Assembly (NCBI GenBank): GCA_028687085.1
Contig: JAQUAU010000019.1
Coordinates: forward strand, 1-16,446
Direction of reading: 5' to 3'
From: Minisyncoccota bacterium
GTDB taxonomy: Bacteria; Patescibacteriota; Minisyncoccia; Phycocordibacterales; Phycocordibacteraceae
DNA length: 16,446 bases
How positions within the stretch are numbered: the first letter of the stretch is position 1; each line of letters begins with the position of its first letter. Under the pieces are notes generated by a model. The model did not search any database and was not told the origin of the DNA. It worked only from the letters and a program-made list of their open reading frames with translations. This document shows, piece after piece, positions 7,111 through 14,377 of the stretch. A program made the position numbers and the translations under genes.

Positions 7111-7635
7111 ATGCAACCAACCCAGACCGGCATCGCCACGGCACTTGCCCTCGCCGTAGTAGCCCTGTTCTTCATTATCCCGGGCCTCTCGCCCTTCGGC
7201 AGCGCACCTGCTCCCGAGCCGCAAGTGAACATTATTCAAGATCAAGCATCAACAACACCTACTGCAACTACTATGCCTCCCGTCACCCAACCGATAACAG
7301 AACTCATGATGAAAGATACCGTCGTCGGCACCGGTGCCGTCGCAACAGCCGGTGATAGCGTGACGGTCAATTATGTCGGAGCACTCACCAACGGCACCAT
7401 CTTCGACGCATCCGCTAATCACGGCTCTGCCGGATTCACCTTCACACTCGGCGCAGGACAGGTGATAAAGGGTTGGGACGAGGGCGTCGCGGGCATGAAG
7501 GAGGGCGGCAAGCGCACACTCCTTATCCCGGCCGCACTTGCCTATGGCAGTCAGTCGCCCGGAGCGGGCATTCCGGCAAATTCTGATCTCGTTTTCGAAG
7601 TGGAACTCTTGAAGGTGCAAAAGTCGGCTCAGTGA
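7111..7635 (+). CDS. Membrane-anchored FKBP-type peptidyl-prolyl isomerase
   Basis: A 174-aa protein that should catalyse cis-trans isomerisation of X-Pro bonds outside the inner membrane, helping secreted proteins fold. Residues 8-25 are a hydrophobic signal anchor (GIATALALAVVALFFIIP) with no cysteine behind it for lipidation. A Pro/Thr-rich linker spans about 30-62, and the single FKBP domain about 65-172. The binding-pocket residues of FKBP12 can all be matched: Tyr in VNYVGAL, Phe-Asp in TIFDAS, Phe in FTFTLG, Val-Ile and Trp in GQVIKGWDEG, Tyr in LAYGSQ and Phe in LVFEVELL, so the enzyme should be active. A consensus -10 lies just upstream. Its TGA stop also serves as the TGn part of the promoter for tgt. 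Confidence 0.92.
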   Translation: MQPTQTGIATALALAVVALFFIIPGLSPFGSAPAPEPQVNIIQDQASTTPTATTMPPVTQPITELMMKDTVVGTGAVATAGDSVTVNYVGALTNGTIFDASANHGSAGFTFTLGAGQVIKGWDEGVAGMKEGGKRTLLIPAALAYGSQSPGAGIPANSDLVFEVELLKVQKSAQ

Positions 7636-7641
7636 TATACA
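7633..7641 (+). promoter_or_regulatory. Extended -10 promoter for tgt
   Basis: TGATATACA fits TGn-TATAnn; its first three bases are the TGA stop of the FKBP gene. The hexamer (7636-7641) ends 8 nt before the tgt ATG at 7650, again implying a leaderless transcript. The AGGGG at 7645-7649 touches the ATG and is too close to act as a normal ribosome-binding site. Confidence 0.5.
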
Positions 7642-7649
7642 ACTAGGGG

Positions 7650-8885
7650 ATGAGTGCAATCTCATTCCAGATCGAAGCACGTGCGCCGCGAAGCGACGCA
7701 CGTGCTGGTGTATTGCACACCCCGCACGGAACTATCCGCACGCCCGCCTTCGTGCCGGTGGGGACGAAGGCCAATGTGAAGGGCATCTTGCCTGATGCGC
7801 TTTCCGCTCTTGGCGCCGAAGTCGTGCTCGCCAACACCTATCACCTCTATCTTCAACCGGGAGAAAAGATCGTGCAGGCCGCCGGCGGTCTCGGAAAATT
7901 TATGGGCTGGTCGGGACCGACTATGACCGACTCGGGCGGCTTTCAGGTCTTCTCGCTCGGCGCGGCATTCGGCAAGACTATTTCTAAATTCACAAAACCG
8001 GAGAATGCAGAAGAAGAGGTTGTTGCAAAGCCGGTTGTCTATGACGAAGAGGTGGCGAGTCAGCACGGCCAGCTCGCTATCATCGACGACGAGGGAGTCA
8101 CCTTCACCTCGCACCTCGACGGCTCGCTCCATCGTTTTACGCCGGAGCGTTCGGTCGAGATACAGCACGCACTCGGCGCGGACATGTTCTTCGCCTTCGA
8201 CGAGTGCACCTCACCGACCGAGTCATACGAGTACCAGCGAGAGGCGATGGAGCGCACGCATCGCTGGGCAGCGCGCAGCCTCACGGCGCACCGGCAGAAT
8301 ATTGAAGCGAACAAGAAGCAGGCGCTCTTCGGCATCGTGCAGGGCGGCCGGCACGAAGACTTGCGCCGTGAGTCTGCGCGCGAGATCGCCTCACTCGGCT
8401 TCGACGGCATCGGTATCGGCGGTTCATTTAGCAAAGAAGATATGAAGAGTGCGCTCGTGGCCGCAGTAGGAGAGTTGCCCGAAGATCTCCCGCGACATTT
8501 TCTCGGTATCGGCGAGCCGGGAGATATTCTCGAGGGCATTGCGAACGGGATGGACCTCTTCGACTGCGTCGCGGCAACGCGCATCGGCCGCCACGGTTCT
8601 ATCTATACCAAGCGAGGCATCATCCATCTCAAGGGCGAGAAATATCGCACCGACTTCACCCCGCTTTCTAATGTAGGGTCTACGAGACCCTACATGGGCG
8701 GGGAGTTCACATTGGCGTATGTGGCGCACCTTATCCGCTCGGGCGAGATGCTCGGCTCAGTGATCTGCTCGATGCACAATGTCGGCTTCATCCTAAACCT
8801 CGTGCAAGGCGCACGCCAAGCCATCCTTGATGGACGATTCGACGAGTATCGTGCAGACTTCATTCGCGACTACTATCATGGCTAA
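7650..8885 (+). CDS. tgt: tRNA-guanine transglycosylase (zinc motif missing)
   Basis: A 411-aa enzyme that exchanges G34 of GUN-anticodon tRNAs for a queuine precursor (preQ1 in bacteria), in the cytoplasm. Substrate-site signatures are clear: TPAFVPVGTKANVKG, NTYHLYLQPGE, MTDSGGFQVFSL with D94, FDEC, GIVQGG and the catalytic segment MDLFDCVAATRIGRHG, where D305 is the likely nucleophile. Two things are odd. About 40 extra residues (roughly 104-145, rich in Lys, Glu and Val) lie before EGVTFTSHLDGS, where the family is usually short. More striking, the structural zinc motif CxCxxC, expected after DFTPL, is replaced by residues encoded by a palindrome (341-349), although the partner His (H376 in MHN) is kept. 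No hidden cysteines appear in the other frames. The last 8 nt overlap uvrB. Confidence 0.9.
   Translation: MSAISFQIEARAPRSDARAGVLHTPHGTIRTPAFVPVGTKANVKGILPDALSALGAEVVLANTYHLYLQPGEKIVQAAGGLGKFMGWSGPTMTDSGGFQVFSLGAAFGKTISKFTKPENAEEEVVAKPVVYDEEVASQHGQLAIIDDEGVTFTSHLDGSLHRFTPERSVEIQHALGADMFFAFDECTSPTESYEYQREAMERTHRWAARSLTAHRQNIEANKKQALFGIVQGGRHEDLRRESAREIASLGFDGIGIGGSFSKEDMKSALVAAVGELPEDLPRHFLGIGEPGDILEGIANGMDLFDCVAATRIGRHGSIYTKRGIIHLKGEKYRTDFTPLSNVGSTRPYMGGEFTLAYVAHLIRSGEMLGSVICSMHNVGFILNLVQGARQAILDGRFDEYRADFIRDYYHG
8671..8695. repeat. In-frame palindromic element in tgt
   Basis: ATGTAGGGTCT (8671-8681) and AGACCCTACAT (8685-8695) are perfect 11-bp arms with a 3-nt loop (ACG). The element is read in frame as NVGSTRPYM (residues 341-349) and occupies the position of the CxCxxC zinc motif of the Tgt family. 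The arms contain TAG in the other phase, so only some frames are open through it. Confidence 0.75.
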
Positions 8886-10947
8886 CTTCAAATTACATCT
8901 CCCGTTTCAGCCGGCCGGCGACCAGCCGCAGGCGATTATGAAGCTTGAAGAAGGCTTGAAGAAAGGTCTGCATCATCAGACGCTCTTTGGCGTGACCGGC
9001 TCGGGAAAGACCTTTACGGTGGCCAATGTCATCGCGCAGAACGATAAGCCGACGCTGGTGCTCGCGCACAACAAGACGCTCGCCGCTCAACTCGCGCAGG
9101 AGTATCGCGAATTCTTTCCCGAGAATGCGGTGCACTACTTCGTCTCGTACTACGACTACTACCAGCCCGAGGCGTATATCGCGCACTCTGACACCTATAT
9201 CGAGAAAGAGGCGATGATCAACGCTGAAATAGACAGACTACGACATGCTGCAACGCAGGCCCTGCTCACGCGCAAAGATGTGATTATCGTCGCATCAGTC
9301 TCGGCTATCTACGGCCTCGGCTCGCCGGCAGAATATGAGAAGGTACATGTGAAGATAGAGAAGGGCGCCGCGGAGAATCGCGCGGCGCTTATCCGCAAGC
9401 TCGTCGGCATCTACTTCGAGCGGACGAACGCCGACTTGAATCCCGGCCAGCTGCGCGCCATCGGCAACTCGCTCGAGTTTATGCCGGTCAACGAACGGGT
9501 GATGTACCGCATCGGCTTCGCCCATTCGACAAGCTCAGGGCAAGAGGGCGACGTCGTGGCCTCTATCGATCAGCTCGATCCGGTCTCGCGCGCGCGGGTG
9601 GCGGAGCCGAAATCGGTCTTCGTCTTCCCGGCGAAGCACTTCGTCACAAACGAGGAGGAGCGTAATCGCGCGATTGAAGACATTAAACTCGAGCTTGAAG
9701 AGCAGCTCGCTAAGTTTAAGCGCGAGGAGAAACCGCTTGAGGCCGAGCGTTTGAAGCGCCGCACGCTCCACGACCTCGCTCTCATCCGCGAGCTTGGCTA
9801 CACGAGCGGCATCGAGAATTATTCACGTCACTTCGACGGACGGAAACCGGGTGAGCCGCCTTTTACGCTCCTCTCCTATTTCCCACACAAGAAGGACGGT
9901 TCGCCTGACTTTCTCACGGTCATCGACGAGTCGCACGTAACCGTTTCGCAGATAGGCGGTATGTATGCGGGCGACAAGTCGCGCAAGGATAACCTTGTTG
10001 AGTACGGCTTCCGTCTCCCCTCGGCGCGCGACAACCGCCCTCTGATGTTCGAGGAGTTCGAGAAGCGCGTGGGGCAGGTGCTCTACACCACCGCTACTCC
10101 CGGCAATTACGAACGCGAGCACTCAGAGCAAATCGTAGAGCAGATCATCCGCCCGACCGGCCTTATCGACCCCGAGCTCACTGTGCGTGGTGTGATTGAA
10201 ACCGGTGCATACAAAGGACAAATAGCAGATTTTATTGCTGAAGCAGAGATAGTGATTAAGCGCGGCGGCCGCGCGCTCGCGACTACGCTCACCAAGCAGA
10301 TGGCCGAGGACCTCGCCGCCTTCTTGCGCGAGAAGGGCATCAAAGCCGAGTACCTGCACTCCGACGTGAAGACGATTGATCGCATCGATATCCTCACCAA
10401 GTTCCGCCAGGGCGGCTTCGACATCCTCGTCGGCGTGAACCTGCTCCGCGAGGGATTGGATTTACCAGAAGTGGAGCTTGTGGGCATCCTCGACGCCGAC
10501 AAAGAGGGCTTCTTGCGTTCCGAGACTTCACTCATCCAGACTATTGGCCGCGCCGCACGAAATGTCTTGGGCAGAGTGATTCTCTATGCCGATGTGATGA
10601 CTGGCTCGCTCGAGAAGGCGATAGGCGAAACGAACCGCCGCCGCACGCTCCAGATGGCCTACAACGAGAAGCACGGCATCACGCCGAAGACGATTAAGAA
10701 AGAGATTCACGACATCGCGGCTTCGATGCGCACCGAACATCAGCGCACGATTGACGAGCTCCTCGTGCTCGACACTCTTGCCTACAAAGATGACCCGAAA
10801 GATTTCATAAAGAGAAAGAGGGAAGAGATGGCGGAGGCGGTCGAGCAGCTCGACTTCGAGACCGCTGCCCTCATCCGTGACGAGATATATAAGCTCGAAG
10901 GCACCGGCCCGAAGAAAACGAGTCGCAAGCGCAAACCATTGCACTAA
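8878..10947 (+). CDS. uvrB: UvrABC excinuclease subunit B
   Basis: A 689-aa DNA-damage-verification helicase, usual family length about 660-680. UvrA delivers it to the lesion and UvrC then cuts beside it. Visible in order: Walker A GVTGSGKT (residues 38-45), the beta-hairpin region YYDYYQPEAYI, the DESH box (350-353) with VSQIGGMYAGDKSRK, TATPGNYE, the helicase motifs LLREGLDLPEVELV and QTIGRAARN, and a C-terminal UVR domain (IKRKREEMAEAVEQLDFETAA) that contacts UvrC. The start at 8878 (MANFKLHLPF) matches the family; an in-frame ATG at 8827 would add 17 unrelated residues coded by tgt. It overlaps tgt by 8 nt (ATGGCTAA), so it is probably translated by coupling. Residues 215-222 (AHSTSSGQ) are an insertion encoded by a repeat element. 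Confidence 0.97.
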   Translation: MANFKLHLPFQPAGDQPQAIMKLEEGLKKGLHHQTLFGVTGSGKTFTVANVIAQNDKPTLVLAHNKTLAAQLAQEYREFFPENAVHYFVSYYDYYQPEAYIAHSDTYIEKEAMINAEIDRLRHAATQALLTRKDVIIVASVSAIYGLGSPAEYEKVHVKIEKGAAENRAALIRKLVGIYFERTNADLNPGQLRAIGNSLEFMPVNERVMYRIGFAHSTSSGQEGDVVASIDQLDPVSRARVAEPKSVFVFPAKHFVTNEEERNRAIEDIKLELEEQLAKFKREEKPLEAERLKRRTLHDLALIRELGYTSGIENYSRHFDGRKPGEPPFTLLSYFPHKKDGSPDFLTVIDESHVTVSQIGGMYAGDKSRKDNLVEYGFRLPSARDNRPLMFEEFEKRVGQVLYTTATPGNYEREHSEQIVEQIIRPTGLIDPELTVRGVIETGAYKGQIADFIAEAEIVIKRGGRALATTLTKQMAEDLAAFLREKGIKAEYLHSDVKTIDRIDILTKFRQGGFDILVGVNLLREGLDLPEVELVGILDADKEGFLRSETSLIQTIGRAARNVLGRVILYADVMTGSLEKAIGETNRRRTLQMAYNEKHGITPKTIKKEIHDIAASMRTEHQRTIDELLVLDTLAYKDDPKDFIKRKREEMAEAVEQLDFETAALIRDEIYKLEGTGPKKTSRKRKPLH
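9521..9541. repeat. Repeat-element insertion in uvrB
   Basis: The core TTCGACAAGCTCAGGGC (9525-9541) is preceded by CCCA. The form CCCTTCGACAAGCTCAGGG, with CCCT/AGGG ends, is one I remember as recurrent in Parcubacteria genomes; here the left arm has one change (A for T). In frame it adds HSTSSGQ between RIGFA and EGDVVASIDQLDP, where UvrB proteins normally run straight through (as in FGDEIERI). The recurrence is recalled, not checked. Confidence 0.55.
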
Positions 10948-10949
10948 TT

Positions 10950-11612
10950 ATGTCCCGCAAGAAGCTTGAGTATGCCAAAGTTCTACTTCCTCGTTTGGAT
11001 GGAGAGATTCGCTCCTTTCTTGAGACAAATCCCTATGAGTTGGATTGGAAGAAAGACGACCAGAACCGCCCCGTTCTTTATGTGCGTAAGGCTGATGTCA
11101 TACCAGACTCGATTACAAATCACTTCGGGGATATTCTTCACAACCTCCGAGCGTCCCTAGATCACATCGAATACAAGCAATTCCGTACGGCCAACCCGAC
11201 AGCTGATGCGTCTCATGTGTATTTTAAGATTCCGCAAGACAAGCATCGCCTTCAGCAACTACACAGACTTGACATTACTGATAAGCATAGAGATGTCTTG
11301 GTGGCAGGAGCAGCGTTTGAAAGTCTAAATATTGGTGCACATATAACTGAAACAATGCGTAAGGCGTTCGGGCCTCAATTCGAGGGTGCAACGTTGTTTA
11401 TAAAACCTGCAGATGATCTTTTCCCCTTGACTCCCGGGAAGGAACTATTTGTAGGCGAAGTCGGGGGCCAGCCGACCCAAAGAATGGGTGCCAGGTTCCA
11501 TATTGTGGTTCATGAGCCTCCAGAAGTTGAGAAAGAAGAAATTGGACGGCTATTGCGAGAGATTACGACTGAAGTTGAGGAACAACACGATATTGCCGAT
11601 ACAAACTCTTGA
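10950..11612 (+). CDS. Unnamed conserved-type protein inside the uvr cluster
   Basis: A 220-aa soluble protein without membrane segments, starting 2 nt after the uvrB stop. I do not know a named family. Visible landmarks are GDILHNLRASLDHIEY at about residues 60-75 and LDITDKHRDVLV at about 106-117; the HNLR-x-LDH and DKHR pair is one I recall from widespread uncharacterised bacterial proteins, often in variable gene neighbourhoods. RASLDH also fits the R-x4-H spacing of HEPN nucleases, but the usual polar residue after Arg is missing, so that is speculative. Codon use is more AT-rich than in the flanking uvr genes, which suggests a later arrival. Its position between uvrB and uvrA would place it in the same transcript as uvrB; whether it has a repair role is unknown. 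Confidence 0.7.
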   Translation: MSRKKLEYAKVLLPRLDGEIRSFLETNPYELDWKKDDQNRPVLYVRKADVIPDSITNHFGDILHNLRASLDHIEYKQFRTANPTADASHVYFKIPQDKHRLQQLHRLDITDKHRDVLVAGAAFESLNIGAHITETMRKAFGPQFEGATLFIKPADDLFPLTPGKELFVGEVGGQPTQRMGARFHIVVHEPPEVEKEEIGRLLREITTEVEEQHDIADTNS

Positions 11613-11661
11613 TATCGAAAGGAAAGCCCTTAAGATTGTCTTGTGGTAAGGTGGGCTTGTA

Positions 11662-11681
11662 CCTGCCCCGCCACGGGCAGG
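11662..11681. repeat. GC-rich inverted repeat before uvrA
   Basis: CCTGCCC (11662-11668) pairs with GGGCAGG (11675-11681) across a 6-nt loop (CGCCAC). It is followed by GGTTTCTATATAAAA, not a clean T-run. It could be a weak terminator for the gene ending at 11612 or another palindromic element; it lies only about 8 nt before the -10-like sequence of uvrA. Confidence 0.5.
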
Positions 11682-11687
11682 GGTTTC

Positions 11688-11695
11688 TATATAAA
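11688..11695 (+). promoter_or_regulatory. Probable -10 element for uvrA
   Basis: TATATAAA offers two overlapping hexamers: TATATA (11688-11693) and TATAAA (11690-11695). The latter ends 6 nt before the ATG at 11702. The distance matches the other leaderless-type promoters here, suggesting that uvrA-uvrC can be transcribed separately from tgt-uvrB. Confidence 0.5.
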
Positions 11696-11701
11696 AACCA
11701 G

Positions 11702-14377
11702 ATGAAAAAGACCGCAAAAGAGGAACATAAGCACAAGCACGGGAGCGATTGGCTCCGCGTGAGGGGTGCGCGCACCCATAATTTGAAGAACATTACGGTC
11801 GAGATGCCGCGCGGCGCGATGACGGTCATCACCGGCCTCTCCGGCTCGGGCAAGTCCTCGCTCGCTTTCGATACTATCTTTGCCGAGGGTCAGCGTAGAT
11901 ATGTTGAGAGCCTGTCGGCCTACGCGCGACAATTTTTGAATCAGATGGCGAAGCCGGATGTCGACGAGATTACCGGTCTCTCACCGGCCATTTCAATAGA
12001 TCAGAAGAGCCGCTCCAACAATCCGCGCTCAACGGTCGCCACGGTGACCGAGATTTATGACTACCTGCGCGTCCTCTACGCGCGCGCGGGCCAGCCGTAC
12101 TGCATTCATCACGACGTGCCGATCGTGCGGCTCTCGAAGGAGGAGATGATCAAGATGGTGTTCGCACGTGTCGAAGCCAAGCGTAAGACGGCGAGCACAA
12201 GCGTGATGGGCGTCGCCGTCGACAAGACGGCTGTCACTATTTATGCGCCGGTGGTGGTGGGTCGCAAGGGCGAGTATTATCAGCTGCTCTATGACCTCTT
12301 GAGCAAGGGGTATGAAAAGGTGGTAGTCGACGGCAAGGTGCACTCGCTCCGCGAGAAGATCGTGATGGAGCGCAATAAGATGCACAGCATTGACGCAGTC
12401 GTGGATTCTATTTTTGTCTCAGAATTCACGCGCTCTACGACGAGCGCTCGCGAGCGCCTCTCCGAAGCGCTCGAGCTCGCGCTCAAGCAGGCCGATGGCT
12501 TGGTCAAGATCCAACACGCCGACGGAACGGTCGAGACGCTCTCGTCGAAGTTTATCTGCCCCGAAGATGGGGCCTCGTTCCCCGAGGTAGAACCGCGTCT
12601 CTTCTCCTTCAACTCACCCTATGGTGCGTGTCCTGAGTGTCACGGACTTGGCACAGCCTCTCTCTTTTCTGAAGAAGTGTGTCCTGTCTGCGAGGGCAAG
12701 CGCCTGCGCCCCGAGGCGCTTCGCGTCTATCTCAAGTCCAGCAACTTGGAGGCTTCGCCTCCACTTGGAGGCGAAGCCTCCAAGTTGGGGGTTAATATTG
12801 TGGACTTTACGAATATGTCGATACGCGAGGCAAAAGACTTTGTGGATTCTATTGAGCTGTCAGAAATGAAGTTTGATATCGCCGCACCCATTCTTAAAGA
12901 AATAGAAAGCCGCCTCACCTTTATGTTGAACGTTGGTCTCGACTACCTTACGCTCAACCGCTCGGCGGCGACGCTCTCGGGTGGTGAGGCACAGCGCATC
13001 CGGCTCGCCTCGCAGCTCGGGAGCGGCCTCACAGGCGCCTTGTACGTGCTCGACGAGCCGACGATCGGCCTCCATCAACGCGACAATGACCGTCTCATCA
13101 AAACATTGCTTACGCTCAAAGAGCTTGGCAATACGATTATCGTAGTCGAGCACGACGAAGACACGATTTATTCTGCTGATTATCTCGTGGACATCGGTCC
13201 CGGTGCGGGCATCCACGGCGGTCATGTGGTCGCTAAAGGCTGGCTCGACGACCTGCTTACGGCAAAGGAGAACGAGTCAAATTCTGTGACGCTTGCATAC
13301 TTGCGACAAGAAAAAGAAATTGAAATGCCCGAGGAGCGGCGCACGAGCGAAAAGGGCTCTATCAAGGTGCGCGGCGCGACGCTCCACAACTTGGTGAATC
13401 AAAATATCGACGTGCCGCTCGGCAAGCTCGTCTGCATCACGGGTGTCTCCGGCTCGGGCAAATCAACCTTTCTCTACGACATCTTGCACAAGAACATCGC
13501 GGCGCGTTTCGCGCGCCGCGAAGCCAAGCTGGAGCACGTCGCTTCACTCACCGGCACTGAATACCTCGGGCGCGCAGTGCTTATCGACCAGTCACCGATC
13601 GGGCGCACTCCGCGCTCTAATCCCGCGACCTACACCGGCGCGATGACGCATATCCGCGACCTCTTTGCCGCTACGGGTGAGGCGCGTGCGCGGGGCTGGA
13701 AGCCGGGCCGCTTCTCCTTCAATGTCCCCGGCGGCCGCTGCGAGGCCTGTCAGGGCAACGGCTCTATCGCGGTCGAGATGCACTTCTTGCCGACAGTGTA
13801 TGTGACCTGCGACATCTGCATGGGCAAGCGTTTTATGAAGGAAACGCTTGAGGTCACGTTTCGCGGCAAAAATATTTACGACATACTCCAGATGACGATT
13901 GAAGAAGCAGAAAAGTTTTTTGAAGATATTCCTGCAATCAATGAGCGCCTCATGAGCTTGAACTCGACGGGTCTGCAATATCTCACACTCGGTCAGAGCG
14001 CGACAACCCTCTCGGGCGGCGAGGCACAGCGGGTCAAGATTGCGAGCGAGCTCTACCGCTCGCAGACGATGAAGACGATCTATCTCCTCGACGAGCCGAC
14101 CGTCGGCCTCCATTACGAGGACGTGAAGAAGCTTATCGAGATACTGCAGGAGCTCGTGCGGCGCGGCCACACGGTCGTCGTGATCGAGCACAATCTCGAC
14201 GTCATCAAGAGTTCCGACTACCTGATCGACTTCGGCCCCGAGGGCGGCGTGGGAGGAGGTAAGATAGTGGCGAAGGGAACGCCGGAAGAGGTTGCCGATA
14301 CCGAAGGCTCCCACACCGGAGCCTATCTCGCCAAGAATCTGCACCGCCATGCAAAAAAGCGATCTACAGAAAAGTAA
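11702..14377 (+). CDS. uvrA: UvrABC excinuclease subunit A, compact form
   Basis: An 891-aa damage-sensing ABC ATPase dimer that loads UvrB; the family is usually about 940 aa. Both ATPase modules are intact: Walker A GLSGSGKSS (residues 45-53) and GVSGSGKST (581-589), two LSGGEAQR signatures and two LDEPT Walker B segments. The C-terminal zinc finger is complete (C680, C683, C703, C706). In the first half, the usual first CxxC is degenerate (C286, then D289 where Cys is expected). The stretch between C310/C313 and C327/C330 is only 13 residues, where E. coli UvrA has over 100. A 42-nt palindrome adds about 16 residues (347-362) before GVNIVDFTNMSI. The start at 11702 (MKKTAKEEHKHKHG) precedes the conserved LRVRGARTHNLKNI and follows a -10-like element. 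It overlaps uvrC by 29 nt. Confidence 0.97.
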   Translation: MKKTAKEEHKHKHGSDWLRVRGARTHNLKNITVEMPRGAMTVITGLSGSGKSSLAFDTIFAEGQRRYVESLSAYARQFLNQMAKPDVDEITGLSPAISIDQKSRSNNPRSTVATVTEIYDYLRVLYARAGQPYCIHHDVPIVRLSKEEMIKMVFARVEAKRKTASTSVMGVAVDKTAVTIYAPVVVGRKGEYYQLLYDLLSKGYEKVVVDGKVHSLREKIVMERNKMHSIDAVVDSIFVSEFTRSTTSARERLSEALELALKQADGLVKIQHADGTVETLSSKFICPEDGASFPEVEPRLFSFNSPYGACPECHGLGTASLFSEEVCPVCEGKRLRPEALRVYLKSSNLEASPPLGGEASKLGVNIVDFTNMSIREAKDFVDSIELSEMKFDIAAPILKEIESRLTFMLNVGLDYLTLNRSAATLSGGEAQRIRLASQLGSGLTGALYVLDEPTIGLHQRDNDRLIKTLLTLKELGNTIIVVEHDEDTIYSADYLVDIGPGAGIHGGHVVAKGWLDDLLTAKENESNSVTLAYLRQEKEIEMPEERRTSEKGSIKVRGATLHNLVNQNIDVPLGKLVCITGVSGSGKSTFLYDILHKNIAARFARREAKLEHVASLTGTEYLGRAVLIDQSPIGRTPRSNPATYTGAMTHIRDLFAATGEARARGWKPGRFSFNVPGGRCEACQGNGSIAVEMHFLPTVYVTCDICMGKRFMKETLEVTFRGKNIYDILQMTIEEAEKFFEDIPAINERLMSLNSTGLQYLTLGQSATTLSGGEAQRVKIASELYRSQTMKTIYLLDEPTVGLHYEDVKKLIEILQELVRRGHTVVVIEHNLDVIKSSDYLIDFGPEGGVGGGKIVAKGTPEEVADTEGSHTGAYLAKNLHRHAKKRSTEK
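12742..12787. repeat. Long palindromic element inserted in uvrA
   Basis: Two 21-nt arms, 12742-12762 and 12767-12787, are perfectly complementary around the 4-nt loop ACTT. Each arm also contains its own small hairpin (GGAGGC-TTC-GCCTCC and its complement), so the structure is nested. It is read in frame as NLEASPPLGGEASKL (residues 348-362) between VYLK and GVNIVDF, where UvrA proteins have only a short link. No frame disruption results. Confidence 0.85.

Larger units (their letters stand above)
11613..11701 (+). other. 89-bp gap upstream of uvrA
   Basis: This gap, wide for this window, holds a GC-rich hairpin and a -10-like element listed separately. An upstream in-frame ATG at 11609 would extend uvrA by 31 residues through the hairpin, but those residues do not resemble the UvrA family, so I treat the stretch as non-coding. 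A loose AAGCCC (11624-11629) / GGGCTT (11653-11658) symmetry is also present but weak. Confidence 0.5.

Noticed and set aside
7326..7339. Operator from the 14-bp palindrome CGGCACCGGTGCCG in the FKBP gene
   Set aside because: It lies within coding sequence for VGTGAV, where Gly/Ala/Val codons create such symmetry easily, and there is no nearby promoter for it to control.
8827..8877. uvrB start at 8827
   Set aside because: It adds 17 residues coded in the shifted frame of tgt; MANFKLHLPF at 8878 fits the family and overlaps the tgt stop by 8 nt.
11140..11175. HEPN nuclease/toxin in the 10950 gene (RASLDH)
   Set aside because: R-x4-H alone is weak; the polar residue after Arg is missing and no antitoxin-like partner is adjacent.
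11609..11701. uvrA start at 11609 (31 extra residues)
   Set aside because: The extra residues run through a GC-rich hairpin and a -10-like element and do not resemble the UvrA N-terminus; the ATG at 11702 fits better.
14292..14348. uvrC start at 14292
   Set aside because: It adds 19 residues unlike UvrC, entirely inside uvrA coding sequence; 14349 lies just before the conserved LPDVPGVYLF.
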